NCBI RefSeq assembly: GCF_018614205.1
Contig: NZ_JAGGOS010000139.1
Coordinates: forward strand, 1 to 64,000
DNA from: Streptomyces sp. ISL-36
Lineage (GTDB): Bacteria; Actinomycetota; Actinomycetes; Streptomycetales; Streptomycetaceae
DNA length: 64,000 nt
Direction: 5' to 3'
How positions within the stretch are numbered: the stretch's first letter is position 1; each line of letters begins with the position of its first letter. Shown here in pieces: positions 24,418 through 32,995 of this stretch. Under the pieces are notes generated by a model that saw nothing but the letters and a program-made list of their open reading frames with translations, did no database searches and had not been told where the DNA came from. The position numbers and the translations under genes were made by a program.

Positions 24418-25794
24418 ATGACCATGCGAGCCGACATCCCTCCCACGCCGACGCCGACTCCGACGCCCCCGCCTGCGATGGCCGGGGCCCCGGACCCGCT
24501 GCCGGCACCGGACACGGGGTGGTTCACCACCGACCGCTTCGGCATGTTCGTCCACTGGGGCCTGTACTCCCTCGCCGCGCGCCACGAGTGGGTCAAGACC
24601 CGCGAGAAGCTGACGGACGAGCAGTACCAGGTGTACTTCGACCACTTCGACCCGGACCGTTACGACCCGGTCCGGTGGGCCAGGACGGCGAAGGCCGCCG
24701 GCATGCGGTACGTCGTGCTGACCACCAAGCACCATGACGGCTTCTGTCTCTGGGACAGCCGCCTCACCGACTACAAGGTCACCAGGACGCCCCACGGCCG
24801 CGACCTCGTCGGGCCGTTCGTCGAGGCCTGCCGCGCCGAAGGCCTCAAGGTCGGCTTCTACCACTCGCTGATCGACTGGCACCACCCGTCGTTCCCCGTC
24901 GACGGCGCCCATCCGCGCCGCGATGACGAGGAGTTCAAGGCCGCCGCGGCCGACCGGGACATCCGTGACTACCAGCGCTATCTCCACGGTCAGGTCCGCG
25001 AGCTGCTGACGGACTACGGGCGAATCGACTACCTCTTCTTCGACTTCTCCTACGAGGGCCGCGAATGGTGGGGCGGCAAGGGTCCGGCCGACTGGGACTC
25101 CGCCGGGCTGATGGAGACGGTCCGCGCACTCCAGCCGGACATCCTCGTCAACGACCGGGCCGGCCTGCCCGGGGACTTCGTCACCCCCGAGCAGTACCAG
25201 CCGTCCGCCCCGATGACCGACAACGGACGGCCGGTCCTGTGGGAGGCGTGCCAGACGCTCAACGGAAGCTGGGGCTACGACCGCGACAACCTCGACCACA
25301 AGAGCGCCGACCTGATCATCCGGATGCTCGTCGACGGCGTGTCCAAGGGAGGCAACCTCCTGCTGAACGTCGGTCCCACGGGCCGGGGCGACCTCGACCC
25401 GCGCGACACCGCCGTCCTCGCCGAGGTCGGGCGCTGGATGGACCTGCACGAGCGGTCCGTACGCGGCTGTGGCCCCTCGTCGTACACCCCGCCCGCCGAC
25501 TGCCGCTACACCCAGCGCGGCGACCGGCTCTACGTCCACCTCTTCGCCTGGCCGCTGCGCCATCTGCACCTGCCCGGGCTCGAAGGCCGGGTCCGTTACG
25601 CCCAACTCCTCAACGACGCCTCCGAGATCACCCGAGTGCACCTCGACCCCGATCGCCCGGCGATCAACACCCAGATGGGCGGCCAGCCCGCCGGCACCCT
25701 CACCCTCCGGCTCCCGGTGCAGCGCCCCGACACCCCCGTGCCCGTCATCGAACTCCACCTGACTGACCCGTCCGAGCACCTCCCGACCGTCTGA
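24418..25794 (+). CDS. Alpha-L-fucosidase, glycoside hydrolase family 29
   Basis: 458 residues. GH29 landmarks: FGMFVHWGLYS, KYxxLTTKHHDGFCLWDS-type block (YVVLTTKHHDGFCLWDS), RDLVGPFVEACRAEGLKVGFYHS, and YLFFDFSYEG, where Asp209 is the expected nucleophile; then a short C-terminal beta domain. The N-terminus is a Thr-Pro repeat (residues 10-19) with no signal peptide, so the enzyme should be cytoplasmic and release L-fucose from imported oligosaccharides. The retaining mechanism is family knowledge. It follows the importer operon after a 193-bp gap with a hairpin, so it may have its own promoter. Confidence 0.93.
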   Translation: MTMRADIPPTPTPTPTPPPAMAGAPDPLPAPDTGWFTTDRFGMFVHWGLYSLAARHEWVKTREKLTDEQYQVYFDHFDPDRYDPVRWARTAKAAGMRYVVLTTKHHDGFCLWDSRLTDYKVTRTPHGRDLVGPFVEACRAEGLKVGFYHSLIDWHHPSFPVDGAHPRRDDEEFKAAAADRDIRDYQRYLHGQVRELLTDYGRIDYLFFDFSYEGREWWGGKGPADWDSAGLMETVRALQPDILVNDRAGLPGDFVTPEQYQPSAPMTDNGRPVLWEACQTLNGSWGYDRDNLDHKSADLIIRMLVDGVSKGGNLLLNVGPTGRGDLDPRDTAVLAEVGRWMDLHERSVRGCGPSSYTPPADCRYTQRGDRLYVHLFAWPLRHLHLPGLEGRVRYAQLLNDASEITRVHLDPDRPAINTQMGGQPAGTLTLRLPVQRPDTPVPVIELHLTDPSEHLPTV

Positions 25795-25859
25795 CGCCCC
25801 ATCACCCTCCGCCCCGCCCCATTCCCACCCCGGCGACATCGACTGATCACGGAGGCACC

Positions 25860-27320
25860 ATGCAAAGACGCACGTTCCTCACCGGCACCGCGGCAGGGGC
25901 GTTCGTCGCCGCTCTGCCCCTGTCCGGGCCGGCGCACGCGAACACCGTCGGGGACACTTCCGCCCACCACCCGGGCCGCCGCACCCTCGACGTCGGATCC
26001 CTGGACGAGCTTCAGAAGGCGATCGACACGGCCACACCGGGCACGCGGATCGTCGTCGCCGACGGCGAGTACACCGTCCCCTCGGCCAAGCCTCTCTCCG
26101 TCCGGGGCAGGCACGGCTCCAGGAGCGAGCCCGTCACGATCGCCGCCCGGTCACGGGGCGGCGTCGTGCTCCACGGGGAGCACAGCTTCGTCTTCGACGA
26201 CTCCAGCTCCATCACCGTCAGCGGCTTCTCCTTCCGTCAGAGCACGACCCTGGAGATCCCGGCGAACTGCTCGCACATCCGGCTGAGCCGCAACGACTTC
26301 CGGCTCGCCGACATCGAGGGCCTGCACTGGGTCATGGTGCGCGGGGACGACACCGAGATCGACCACAACCACTTCCACGGCAAGACGACGCTCGGCATCT
26401 ACCTCGGAATCGAGGGCGCGGGCAGCGAGGCCATGGCCCAGCGCGTGCACGTGCACCGCAACCACTTCTCCGACCACACCTTCGCCGGCGCCAACGGCGG
26501 CGAGCCGATCCGCCTCGGCGTCAGCGGGCGGGCCCTGACCAGCGCGCACGCGGTCGTGGAGTACAACCTGTTCGAGCGGGCCGACGGCGACCCCGAGGCC
26601 ATCTCCGTGAAGAGCTCCGACAACATCATCCGGCACAACACCATCAGGAACAGCCTCGGCGGCATCGTGCTGCGGCACGGCAACGGCACCCTGGTCGACG
26701 GCAACTATCTGATCGGCGGCAAGGAGGGGCTGCGGATCTACGGCAACGACCACGTCGTCGTCAACAACTACCTCGCCGGTCTGTCCGGGCGGGCCATGGT
26801 GATCGGCAGCGGCACGGCACGCGACCACGTCCCCGGCGAGTCCTCCTCCGACCGCCGGGGCAACGACGCACCCGACCGTGTCCTCATCGCCCACAACACG
26901 CTGCTGGGCAACGCGGGCACGCTCTCGGGGGAGAGCCACCGCCCGCACGAGCCCCGCGACGTCACCATCGCCGACAACCTGCTGGTCGGCGACGCCGGTG
27001 ACCTGGTCGAGATGGCGAACATGGTCCGCTTCACCTGGCAGGGCAACATCCTCTTCGGGGCGGCGGGCGACGGCGACATCCCCGCGGGCGGGTTCCAACG
27101 GGCCGACCCCCGGCTGGTGCGGGGCGCCGACGGGGTGTACCGCCTCTCCCGGACGAGCCGGGCGATCGGAGCGGCCACACTCCGGCAGCCGCCCGTCACC
27201 CACGACATCGACGGCGACCCGCGCGGCAGGCTGCGGGACGTCGGCGCCGACGAGTACGCGACGCGTGCCCCGAGGCGACGGCCCCTGACACCGGCCGACG
27301 TGGGGCCCCACGCCCGTTGA
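25860..27320 (+). CDS. Exported PL6-type polysaccharide lyase (chondroitinase B / alginate lyase-like)
   Basis: 486 residues. A twin-arginine signal (QRRTFLTGT, then an Ala-rich core, cleavage after AHA) indicates Tat export. The body is a right-handed beta-helix with PL6 landmarks: NGGEPIRLG (Asn212), DGDPEAISVKSS (Glu247, Lys251) and GGIVLRHGNG (Arg272). Lys and Arg in this arrangement are the catalytic pair of chondroitinase B, and Asn/Glu bind calcium (family knowledge). PL6 enzymes cut alginate or dermatan-type uronate polymers by beta-elimination. Beside a fucosidase and fucose pathway, the target may be a fucosylated uronic-acid polysaccharide (inference). GGAGGCACC precedes ATG 25860. 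Confidence 0.88.
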   Translation: MQRRTFLTGTAAGAFVAALPLSGPAHANTVGDTSAHHPGRRTLDVGSLDELQKAIDTATPGTRIVVADGEYTVPSAKPLSVRGRHGSRSEPVTIAARSRGGVVLHGEHSFVFDDSSSITVSGFSFRQSTTLEIPANCSHIRLSRNDFRLADIEGLHWVMVRGDDTEIDHNHFHGKTTLGIYLGIEGAGSEAMAQRVHVHRNHFSDHTFAGANGGEPIRLGVSGRALTSAHAVVEYNLFERADGDPEAISVKSSDNIIRHNTIRNSLGGIVLRHGNGTLVDGNYLIGGKEGLRIYGNDHVVVNNYLAGLSGRAMVIGSGTARDHVPGESSSDRRGNDAPDRVLIAHNTLLGNAGTLSGESHRPHEPRDVTIADNLLVGDAGDLVEMANMVRFTWQGNILFGAAGDGDIPAGGFQRADPRLVRGADGVYRLSRTSRAIGAATLRQPPVTHDIDGDPRGRLRDVGADEYATRAPRRRPLTPADVGPHAR

Positions 27321-27371
27321 TCACACCCGGGTGAGGGACAGCCGGCACGTGAGGCGCTGCTCGTCCACCTT

Positions 27372-27398
27372 GTACGGCTCGTACGGCTCGTACGGCTC
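27372..27398. repeat. Three tandem 9-bp repeats (GTACGGCTC)
   Basis: Perfect copies at 27372-27380, 27381-27389 and 27390-27398, with a further related CTCGTACGGCTG nearby and a flanking duplicated CTCGTCCACC. It lies between the lyase stop and the regulator promoter; no gene is supported here. Confidence 0.7.
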
Positions 27399-27449
27399 GT
27401 CCACCTCGTACGGCTGGGCGGGCCAGGCCGGCGCCGGTTCGCGCTGCGT

Positions 27450-27455
27450 TAGGCT
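27450..27455 (+). promoter_or_regulatory. Putative -10 box (TAGGCT) of the GntR regulator
   Basis: TAGGCT fits the Streptomyces -10 consensus and places the start of transcription near 27462, with the operator at 27469 directly downstream, a geometry for autorepression. No good -35 was seen. Confidence 0.4.
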
Positions 27456-27468
27456 GGCGACGACAGAC

Positions 27469-27479
27469 ACATCCGATGT
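27469..27479. promoter_or_regulatory. GntR/FadR-type operator, site 4
   Basis: ACATCCGATGT, perfect match, 25 bases before the regulator's TTG start; implies autoregulation. Confidence 0.72.
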
Positions 27480-27503
27480 ATTGCGCCGCGACTGGAGGAC
27501 GTC

Positions 27504-28175
27504 TTGGCTGTTACCGACGAGGCGATCGGGAAGATCAAGGAGATGATCGTCTCCGGCGCGCTGCGCCCGGGTGACCGTCTGCCCAAGGAGGCCGACCTCG
27601 CCGGTGAGCTGGGACTGTCCCGCAATTCGCTGCGGGAGGCGGTGAAGGCGCTGTCCCTGCTGAACATCCTCGACGTGCGCCAGGGCGACGGAACGTACGT
27701 CTCCAGCCTCGAGCCGCCCCTGCTCCTGGAAGCCGTGTCGTTCGTCCTCGACTTCCATCAGGACGACCAGGCGCTGCAGGCCCTGAAGGTGCGCGGCATC
27801 CTGGAACCTGCGGCGACGGCCCTGGCGGCGGAGCGGATCACCGACCACGAGGTCCAGGAGCTCGGCGAGCTGCTCGACCGTCTCGGAGAGGCGCCGAGTC
27901 TGGACCAACTGGTGGCCAGCGACCTGGAGTTCCACCGTCGTATCGCCGCCGCTTCCGGGATCCCGTTGCTGTGCTCGCTGCTGGACAGCATCTCCGGGGC
28001 CACCGTGCGGGCCCGCCTGTGGCGCGGCATCACCGAGGAGTCGGCCGTGGCCCGGACCCTGTCGGAACACCGCGCGATTCTGGACGCGCTCGCCGCGCGC
28101 GACACGCGCACGGCGGAGGCCTGGGCGACGATCCACATCTCCAACGTCGTGCGGTGGCTCGACAGCGCCCTGTGA
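27504..28175 (+). CDS. FadR-subfamily GntR regulator of the fucose locus
   Basis: 223 residues. The N-terminal winged helix-turn-helix (IVSGALRPGDRLPKEADLA, LSRNSLREAVKALSLLNIL, QGDGTYV) is followed by an all-helical FCD effector domain with metal/acid-binding residues (DLEFHRRIAAASG, LSEHRAILDAL, ATIHISN). Start is TTG 27504, with GGAGG five bases upstream and no closer ATG/GTG. Its gene lies inside the fucose locus and has the ACATCSGATGT palindrome in its own leader, making it the obvious binder of all five sites. The ligand is probably L-fuconate or 2-keto-3-deoxyfuconate, as FCD domains bind carboxylates (inference). Confidence 0.93.
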   Translation: MAVTDEAIGKIKEMIVSGALRPGDRLPKEADLAGELGLSRNSLREAVKALSLLNILDVRQGDGTYVSSLEPPLLLEAVSFVLDFHQDDQALQALKVRGILEPAATALAAERITDHEVQELGELLDRLGEAPSLDQLVASDLEFHRRIAAASGIPLLCSLLDSISGATVRARLWRGITEESAVARTLSEHRAILDALAARDTRTAEAWATIHISNVVRWLDSAL

Positions 28176-28202
28176 GGCCTGCCGTCGTCGACCGGCGGGG
28201 TG

Positions 28203-28246
28203 CCCCGATCCGGTCGGCGCGGCCATCGAGCGCCGACAGATCGGGG
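28203..28246. terminator. Long hairpin after the GntR regulator
   Basis: CCCCGATC (28203-28210) plus GTCGGCGC (28213-28220) pair with GCGCCGAC (28230-28237) plus GATCGGGG (28239-28246): two 8-bp stems separated by a small internal bulge, 9-base loop. It isolates the regulator from the dehydratase operon. Confidence 0.7.
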
Positions 28247-28288
28247 CCCTGTGACCGGGGAGTGATCGCGACTCCCTTGAGGCCAGAA

Positions 28289-28299
28289 ACATCCGATGT
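28289..28299. promoter_or_regulatory. GntR/FadR-type operator, site 5
   Basis: ACATCCGATGT, perfect match, about 150 bases before the fuconate dehydratase start and after the regulator's hairpin. It should control the five-gene catabolic operon. Confidence 0.72.
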
Positions 28300-28446
28300 C
28301 TACTTGCCTCGGCTCTCGGACGCGCCGTATCGTTCTCGCCCAACAGGCCAATCACCCGATCTGTGCTCATGGTTGAGACTGCTCCGCGGTGCCCGAGCAG
28401 GTGAACCCGAACACCGAGCAGCAACCCAGGTGTGAAAGGAACCCCG

Positions 28447-29880
28447 TTGTCCACTGACATCACGCGGGTCATCGCGATGGACACCTACGACGTCCGTTTC
28501 CCGACCTCCCGCGAACTCGACGGGTCCGACGCGATGAACCCGGACCCCGACTACTCCGCGGCCTACCTCGTCCTGCGCACCGACGACCCCGACGGCATCG
28601 AGGGACACGGCTTCACCTTCACCATCGGGCGTGGCAACGATGTCCAGGTCGCCGCGGCCGAGGCGCTGCGCCCGCACATCATCGGCCGCTCCGTGGCGGA
28701 ACTCTGCGCCGACCCGGGCCTGATCAGCCGTGCTCTGATCGGCGACAGCCAGCTCCGCTGGCTCGGGCCGGAGAAGGGAGTCATGCACATGGCCGTCGGC
28801 GCCGTCGTCAACGCCGTGTGGGATCTGGCGGCCAAACGGCAGGGGAAGCCGCTGTGGAAGCTGCTGGCCGACGCCGACCCCGAATGGCTCGTCTCCCAGG
28901 TCGACTTCCGCTACATCGCCGACGCGATCACCCCCGAGGAGGCGCTCCACCTGCTGCGGCGCGGCAAGGAGGGGCGGACCGAGCGCGAGAGCGCACTGCG
29001 GGCCGACGGCTACCCCGCCTACACGACGTCGCCCGGCTGGCTCGGCTACTCCGACGAGAAGCTGACCCGGCTGGCGAAGGAGGCGGTGGCCGCGGGCTTC
29101 ACCCAGATCAAGCTGAAGGTGGGCGCCGACCTGGCGGACGACGTCCGCCGCTGCCGCGCGGCCCGCGCCGCGGTCGGCGCGGACGTCCGCATCGCCGTCG
29201 ACGCCAACCAGCGGTGGAACGTGGCCGAGGCGATCGAGTGGACCCGGGCGCTGGCCGAGTTCGACCCGTACTGGATCGAGGAGCCCACCAGTCCGGACGA
29301 CATCCTGGGACACGCCCGCGTCCGGGCCGCCGTCGCCCCCGTCAAGGTGGCCACCGGCGAGCACGTCCAGAACCGCATCGTCTTCAAGCAGCTGCTGCAG
29401 GCGAACGCCGTCGACATCGTCCAGCTGGACGCGGCCCGGGTCGGCGGGGTGAACGAGAACCTCGCCATTCTGCTCCTGGCGGCCAAGTTCGGCGTTCCCG
29501 TCTGCCCGCACGCCGGCGGGGTCGGTCTCTGCGAACTGGTGCAGCACCTGGCGATGTTCGACTACGTGGCGCTCAGCGGAACCACCGAGAACCGGGTCAT
29601 CGAGTTCGTCGATCACCTGCACGAGCACTTCGCCCACCCCGCCGCCGTACGCGACGGCCACTACACGACCCCTGTCTCGCCCGGCTTCTCCGCGGACATG
29701 CACGCCGCCTCGCTGGCCACCTTCGCGTACCCGGACGGCACGTTCTGGGCCGACGACCTGGCAGGACCCGCAGAAGCAGGAGGGGGAGCCGGCTCCGGAG
29801 CCAAGGGCGAGGGCGAGGGCAGGGCCGTCTCCGTGCCGGGCGCCGCGCGCCGCGGCGGGGTCGCGGAGGTGACGGCATGA
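28447..29880 (+). CDS. L-fuconate dehydratase (enolase superfamily, mandelate racemase subgroup)
   Basis: 477 residues. The enolase-superfamily barrel has TQIKLKVGAD (Lys-x-Lys base), RIAVDANQRW (Asp), WIEEPTSPDD (Glu), KVATGEHVQ (Glu) and VCPHAGGVGLCELVQH (His). The insert ADGYPAYTTSPGWLGYSDEK before the KxK motif is typical of fuconate dehydratases. It converts L-fuconate to 2-keto-3-deoxy-L-fuconate. TTG 28447 is preferred because GAAAGGAA precedes it; the in-frame GTG at 28432 lacks a site. The C-terminus has an extra Gly/Glu/Ala-rich tail of ~35 residues. It overlaps the next gene by ATGA. Confidence 0.93.
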   Translation: MSTDITRVIAMDTYDVRFPTSRELDGSDAMNPDPDYSAAYLVLRTDDPDGIEGHGFTFTIGRGNDVQVAAAEALRPHIIGRSVAELCADPGLISRALIGDSQLRWLGPEKGVMHMAVGAVVNAVWDLAAKRQGKPLWKLLADADPEWLVSQVDFRYIADAITPEEALHLLRRGKEGRTERESALRADGYPAYTTSPGWLGYSDEKLTRLAKEAVAAGFTQIKLKVGADLADDVRRCRAARAAVGADVRIAVDANQRWNVAEAIEWTRALAEFDPYWIEEPTSPDDILGHARVRAAVAPVKVATGEHVQNRIVFKQLLQANAVDIVQLDAARVGGVNENLAILLLAAKFGVPVCPHAGGVGLCELVQHLAMFDYVALSGTTENRVIEFVDHLHEHFAHPAAVRDGHYTTPVSPGFSADMHAASLATFAYPDGTFWADDLAGPAEAGGGAGSGAKGEGEGRAVSVPGAARRGGVAEVTA

Positions 29881-30638
29881 GCGGTTCCCCGCTCGCCGGC
29901 CTGCGGGCCGTCGTCACCGGCGGCGCCTCCGGCATCGGACTCGCCGTCGCACGGATGCTGGACGCGCACGGCGTCGCCGTCGCCGTCCTGGACCTGAACC
30001 CGGAGGCGACGCCCGAGGCACTCACCGCCTTCCGCGCGGACGTCGGCGACGACACCTCGGTGCGCGAAGCGGTCGAGGCCGCCGCCGCCGCGCTCGGCGG
30101 CATCGACATCCTGGTCAACAACGCGGGCATCGGCGCGGCCGGGACGGTCGAGGACAACCCCGACGACCAGTGGCACGACGTCCTCGACGTCAACGTTCTC
30201 GGAGTCGTCCGCACCACACGGGCGGCGCTGCCTCATCTGCGCCGCTCGGAGAGCGCCGCCGTCGTCAACGTCTGCTCCATCGCCGCCACCGCCGGCCTGC
30301 CACGGCGGGCGCTGTACTCGGCGAGCAAGGGGGCCGTGCTCTCCCTGACGCTCGCCATGGCGGCCGACCACGTCGGGGAAGGCATCCGCGTCAACTGCGT
30401 CAACCCCGGTACGGTGGACACCCCTTGGATCGGCCGCCTGCTGGACGCGGCCGAGGACCCGAAGGCCGAACGCGCGGCGCTCAGCGCCCGCCAGCCCACC
30501 GGACGGCTCGTGAGCGCCGACGAGGTCGCGGCGGCCGTCGTCTACCTCGCCTCCCCGGCCGCCGGCTCCGTGACCGGCACCGCCCTCGCGGTCGACGGCG
30601 GCATGGCCGGGCTCCGACTGCGGCCGGCGGGCACATGA
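29877..30638 (+). CDS. SDR oxidoreductase, likely 2-keto-3-deoxy-L-fuconate dehydrogenase
   Basis: 253-residue classical short-chain dehydrogenase: cofactor motif TGGASGIG near residue 15, NNAG, catalytic Ser in CSIAATAG, YSASK (Tyr-x-x-x-Lys), and VNPGTVDTPW. Its position directly after fuconate dehydratase matches the pathway step that oxidises 2-keto-3-deoxy-L-fuconate to the 2,4-diketo acid with NAD. Substrate is inferred from context. Confidence 0.9.
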   Translation: MSGSPLAGLRAVVTGGASGIGLAVARMLDAHGVAVAVLDLNPEATPEALTAFRADVGDDTSVREAVEAAAAALGGIDILVNNAGIGAAGTVEDNPDDQWHDVLDVNVLGVVRTTRAALPHLRRSESAAVVNVCSIAATAGLPRRALYSASKGAVLSLTLAMAADHVGEGIRVNCVNPGTVDTPWIGRLLDAAEDPKAERAALSARQPTGRLVSADEVAAAVVYLASPAAGSVTGTALAVDGGMAGLRLRPAGT

Positions 30639-31636
30639 GCACCGGTACGGACCGCGTCACCATCGGACGGACCGCTGCCTGGACGACCCGCCTGGCATTC
30701 GGCGCGGCGGGAATCGGCAACCTCTACGAGGTCGTCACCGACGAGGACGCCGCCCGGGCCCTCGGCACCGCGTGGGACCGCGGCATCCGCTCGTACGACA
30801 CCGCACCCCACTACGGCCTGGGCCTGTCCGAACGCCGGCTCGGCGCGTTCCTGCGGGACCGGCCCCGCGACGCGTACACCGTCTCCACGAAAGTCGGCCG
30901 CCTCCTCGTCCCCGCCCCCGGCGCGACCGGTGACGATCTCGCCAACGGCTTCGCCGTCCCCGCCGCGTACCGCAGGGTGTGGGACTTCAGCGCGGACGGC
31001 GTCCGCCGCGGCCTCGAAGCGAGCCTGGAACGGCTCGGACTCGACCGCGTCGACATCGTGTACCTCCACGATCCCGACGACCACACCGAACAGGCCCTGC
31101 GCGAGGCGTACCCGGCCCTGGAACGACTGCGTACCGAAGGGGTCGTGCAGGCCATCGGTGTCGGGATGAACCAGACCGCGGTGCCCACCCGCTTCGTCAC
31201 CGAGACCGATGTCGACGTCGTGCTGCTCGCCGGCCGCTACACCCTGCTCGACCAGAGCGGCCTGGCCGAGCTGCTGCCCGCCGCACGAGCACGCGGAGTG
31301 TCGGTCGTCGCCGGCGGAGTGTTCAACTCGGGCCTGCTGGCGGATCCGCACCCGGCGGCCACCTACGACTACGCCGCTCCGCCGGCAGGGACACTGCGGC
31401 GGGCCGTACGGATGCGGGAGATCTGCGAGCGCCATGGCGTGCCGCTGAGAGCCGTGGCGGCCCGGTTCCCGCTGGGTCATCCCGCCGTGGCGGGCGTCCT
31501 GCTCGGTCTGCGCAGCGAGAAGGAGGCCGCGGATGCCGCCGACATGCTGGGCCGTGACATCCCCGCCGCCCTGTGGGAGGAGCTCCGCCGCGAGCGTCAC
31601 CTGGCCGCCGGCGCCCCCGTACCCGGCGGCGATTGA
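30635..31636 (+). CDS. Aldo/keto reductase, likely L-fucose dehydrogenase
   Basis: 333 residues with the AKR catalytic tetrad: Asp and Tyr in SYDTAPHYGLGLSERRLG, Lys in VSTKVGR, His in VDIVYLHDPDD. The GLGLSE stretch is typical of the AKR type that oxidises L-fucose or D-arabinose C1 to the lactone. It starts at ATG 30635, overlapping the SDR stop. In this operon it would make L-fucono-lactone from L-fucose with NAD(P). Confidence 0.9.
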   Translation: MSTGTDRVTIGRTAAWTTRLAFGAAGIGNLYEVVTDEDAARALGTAWDRGIRSYDTAPHYGLGLSERRLGAFLRDRPRDAYTVSTKVGRLLVPAPGATGDDLANGFAVPAAYRRVWDFSADGVRRGLEASLERLGLDRVDIVYLHDPDDHTEQALREAYPALERLRTEGVVQAIGVGMNQTAVPTRFVTETDVDVVLLAGRYTLLDQSGLAELLPAARARGVSVVAGGVFNSGLLADPHPAATYDYAAPPAGTLRRAVRMREICERHGVPLRAVAARFPLGHPAVAGVLLGLRSEKEAADAADMLGRDIPAALWEELRRERHLAAGAPVPGGD

Positions 31637-31720
31637 GCCCGTCACGATCGCCGGCGCCAGCGCCGGGCCCCGAGCCCTCGACGTCCTTCTGGCCGCCGCC
31701 GACCTCTCTGGAGTGGACCC

Positions 31721-32032
31721 ATGAGAATCACCTTGCACACCCGCGTCCGGGCGGACCGCATCGCCGAGTACGAGCAGGCGCACCGCGAGGTGCCCACGGA
31801 GCTGACCCGGGCGATCCGGGAGGCCGGCTGCACGTCCTGGACGATCTGGCGCAGTGGAACGGAGCTTTTCCACCTGCTCGACTGCGAGGACTACGCCCGG
31901 CTCCTGGCCGAGCTGGAGAAGCTGCCGGTCAACGTCGAATGGCAGGCCCGCATGGCCGAACTGCTCGACGTCGTGCACGACTACTCCGGCGAAGGCGCTG
32001 ACGCGGGACTGCCGGTGGTGTGGCAGCTGTGA
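31721..32032 (+). CDS. L-rhamnose/L-fucose mutarotase family protein (RhaM-like)
   Basis: 103 residues, the full size of the RhaM family. Family features: RIAEYEQAHREVPTEL (catalytic His), TSWTIWRSGTELFHLLDCED and WQARMAELLD. It interconverts alpha and beta anomers so the dehydrogenase receives the right form. RhaM-type mutarotases are known in bacterial L-fucose clusters. Its stop overlaps the next gene by GTGA. Confidence 0.9.
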   Translation: MRITLHTRVRADRIAEYEQAHREVPTELTRAIREAGCTSWTIWRSGTELFHLLDCEDYARLLAELEKLPVNVEWQARMAELLDVVHDYSGEGADAGLPVVWQL

Positions 32033-32886
32033 ACACGCCGCCCGTCGTCGACGCGCACCACCACCTGTGGGACCTCGCCGTACGCGACCAGGACTGGATC
32101 ACCGGACCCGCGCTCGCCCCGCTGCGCCGCACCTTCTCGGAGAGCGACCTGCGGACCGAGACGGATGCCTCGGGAGTGACGGCCACCGTGCTCGTACAGA
32201 CGGTGACCGTGCCCGAGGAGACACCGGAGATGCTGAGCGTGGCCCGCGACAGCGGCCTCGTCGCCGGCGTGGTCGGCTGGACGGACCTGACCGCCCCCGA
32301 CGTCGCCGCCGCGCTGGCCGCGCTGCGGGCGCTGCCGGGCGGCGAACACCTGGTGGGCATGAGGCACCAGGTCCAGTCGGAACCCGACCCCGCCTGGCTG
32401 CTGCGGCCCGACGTCCGACGCGGCCTCAAGGCGGTGGCCGACGCCGATCTCGCCTACGACCTGGTGATCCTGCCGCACCAGCTGCCGGCCGCGGGCGCGG
32501 CCGCCGCAGCCCTGCCGGAGCTGACCTTCGTCCTCGACCACGCGGCGAAACCACCGGTCGCGACCGGGCACGTCGAGCCCTGGGCGACGCACCTCCGCGC
32601 TTTCGCTCGCCTGCCGAACACCGTCTGCAAACTCTCCGGGCTGCTCACCGAGGCCGACTGGCACACCTGGACCGTGCGCGACCTGCGCCCGTACGCCGAC
32701 ACCCTGCTCGACGCGTTCGGCCCGTACCGCTTGATGTTCGGTTCCGACTGGCCCGTCTGCACTCTCGCGGCGTCGTACGCGCGAACGCTCGCGACGGCCA
32801 CGGAACTCGCCGATGCCCTGAGCCCGCCCGAGCGGGCCGCGGTCTTCGGCGGCACAGCCATGGACACCTACCGGCTGGGGGAGTAG
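32029..32886 (+). CDS. Amidohydrolase-family L-fuconolactonase
   Basis: 285 residues of the amidohydrolase_2 type: metal site VDAHHHLWDL at the N-terminus, LVQTVTVPEETPEML, FVLDHAAKPP, NTVCKLSGLLTEADW and FGSDWPVC (catalytic Asp). These are the landmarks of L-fucono-1,4-lactonase and related lactonases. It starts at GTG 32029, coupled to the mutarotase. It opens the lactone from the aldo/keto reductase to give L-fuconate. Last gene of the operon; a hairpin follows. Confidence 0.92.
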   Translation: MNTPPVVDAHHHLWDLAVRDQDWITGPALAPLRRTFSESDLRTETDASGVTATVLVQTVTVPEETPEMLSVARDSGLVAGVVGWTDLTAPDVAAALAALRALPGGEHLVGMRHQVQSEPDPAWLLRPDVRRGLKAVADADLAYDLVILPHQLPAAGAAAAALPELTFVLDHAAKPPVATGHVEPWATHLRAFARLPNTVCKLSGLLTEADWHTWTVRDLRPYADTLLDAFGPYRLMFGSDWPVCTLAASYARTLATATELADALSPPERAAVFGGTAMDTYRLGE

Positions 32887-32888
32887 GC

Positions 32889-32913
32889 GCCTGCCGAGGC
32901 GCCCGAGGCAGGC
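32889..32913. terminator. Terminator hairpin of the fucose catabolic operon
   Basis: GCCTGCC (32889-32895) and GGCAGGC (32907-32913), perfect 7-bp arms, immediately after the lactonase stop. Confidence 0.65.
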
Positions 32914-32954
32914 TCTGAGGAAGCGGAGCCGTCGTGATCGAGCTCGTCAACCTT

Positions 32955-32990
32955 CTCGAACGCCTAGATCACCTCGAACGCCTAGATCAC
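32955..32990. repeat. Two tandem 18-bp repeats containing CTAG
   Basis: CTCGAACGCCTAGATCAC occurs at 32955-32972 and 32973-32990, followed by a partial CTCGATCAC. It lies just past the stop of the HAD-like gene that runs leftward. Confidence 0.8.
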
Positions 32991-32995
32991 CTCGA

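Noticed and set aside
27321..27485. Short minus-strand frame encoding a Glu-Pro-Tyr repeat
   Set aside because: Created by the 9-bp repeat; it starts inside the operator and has no ribosome-binding site.
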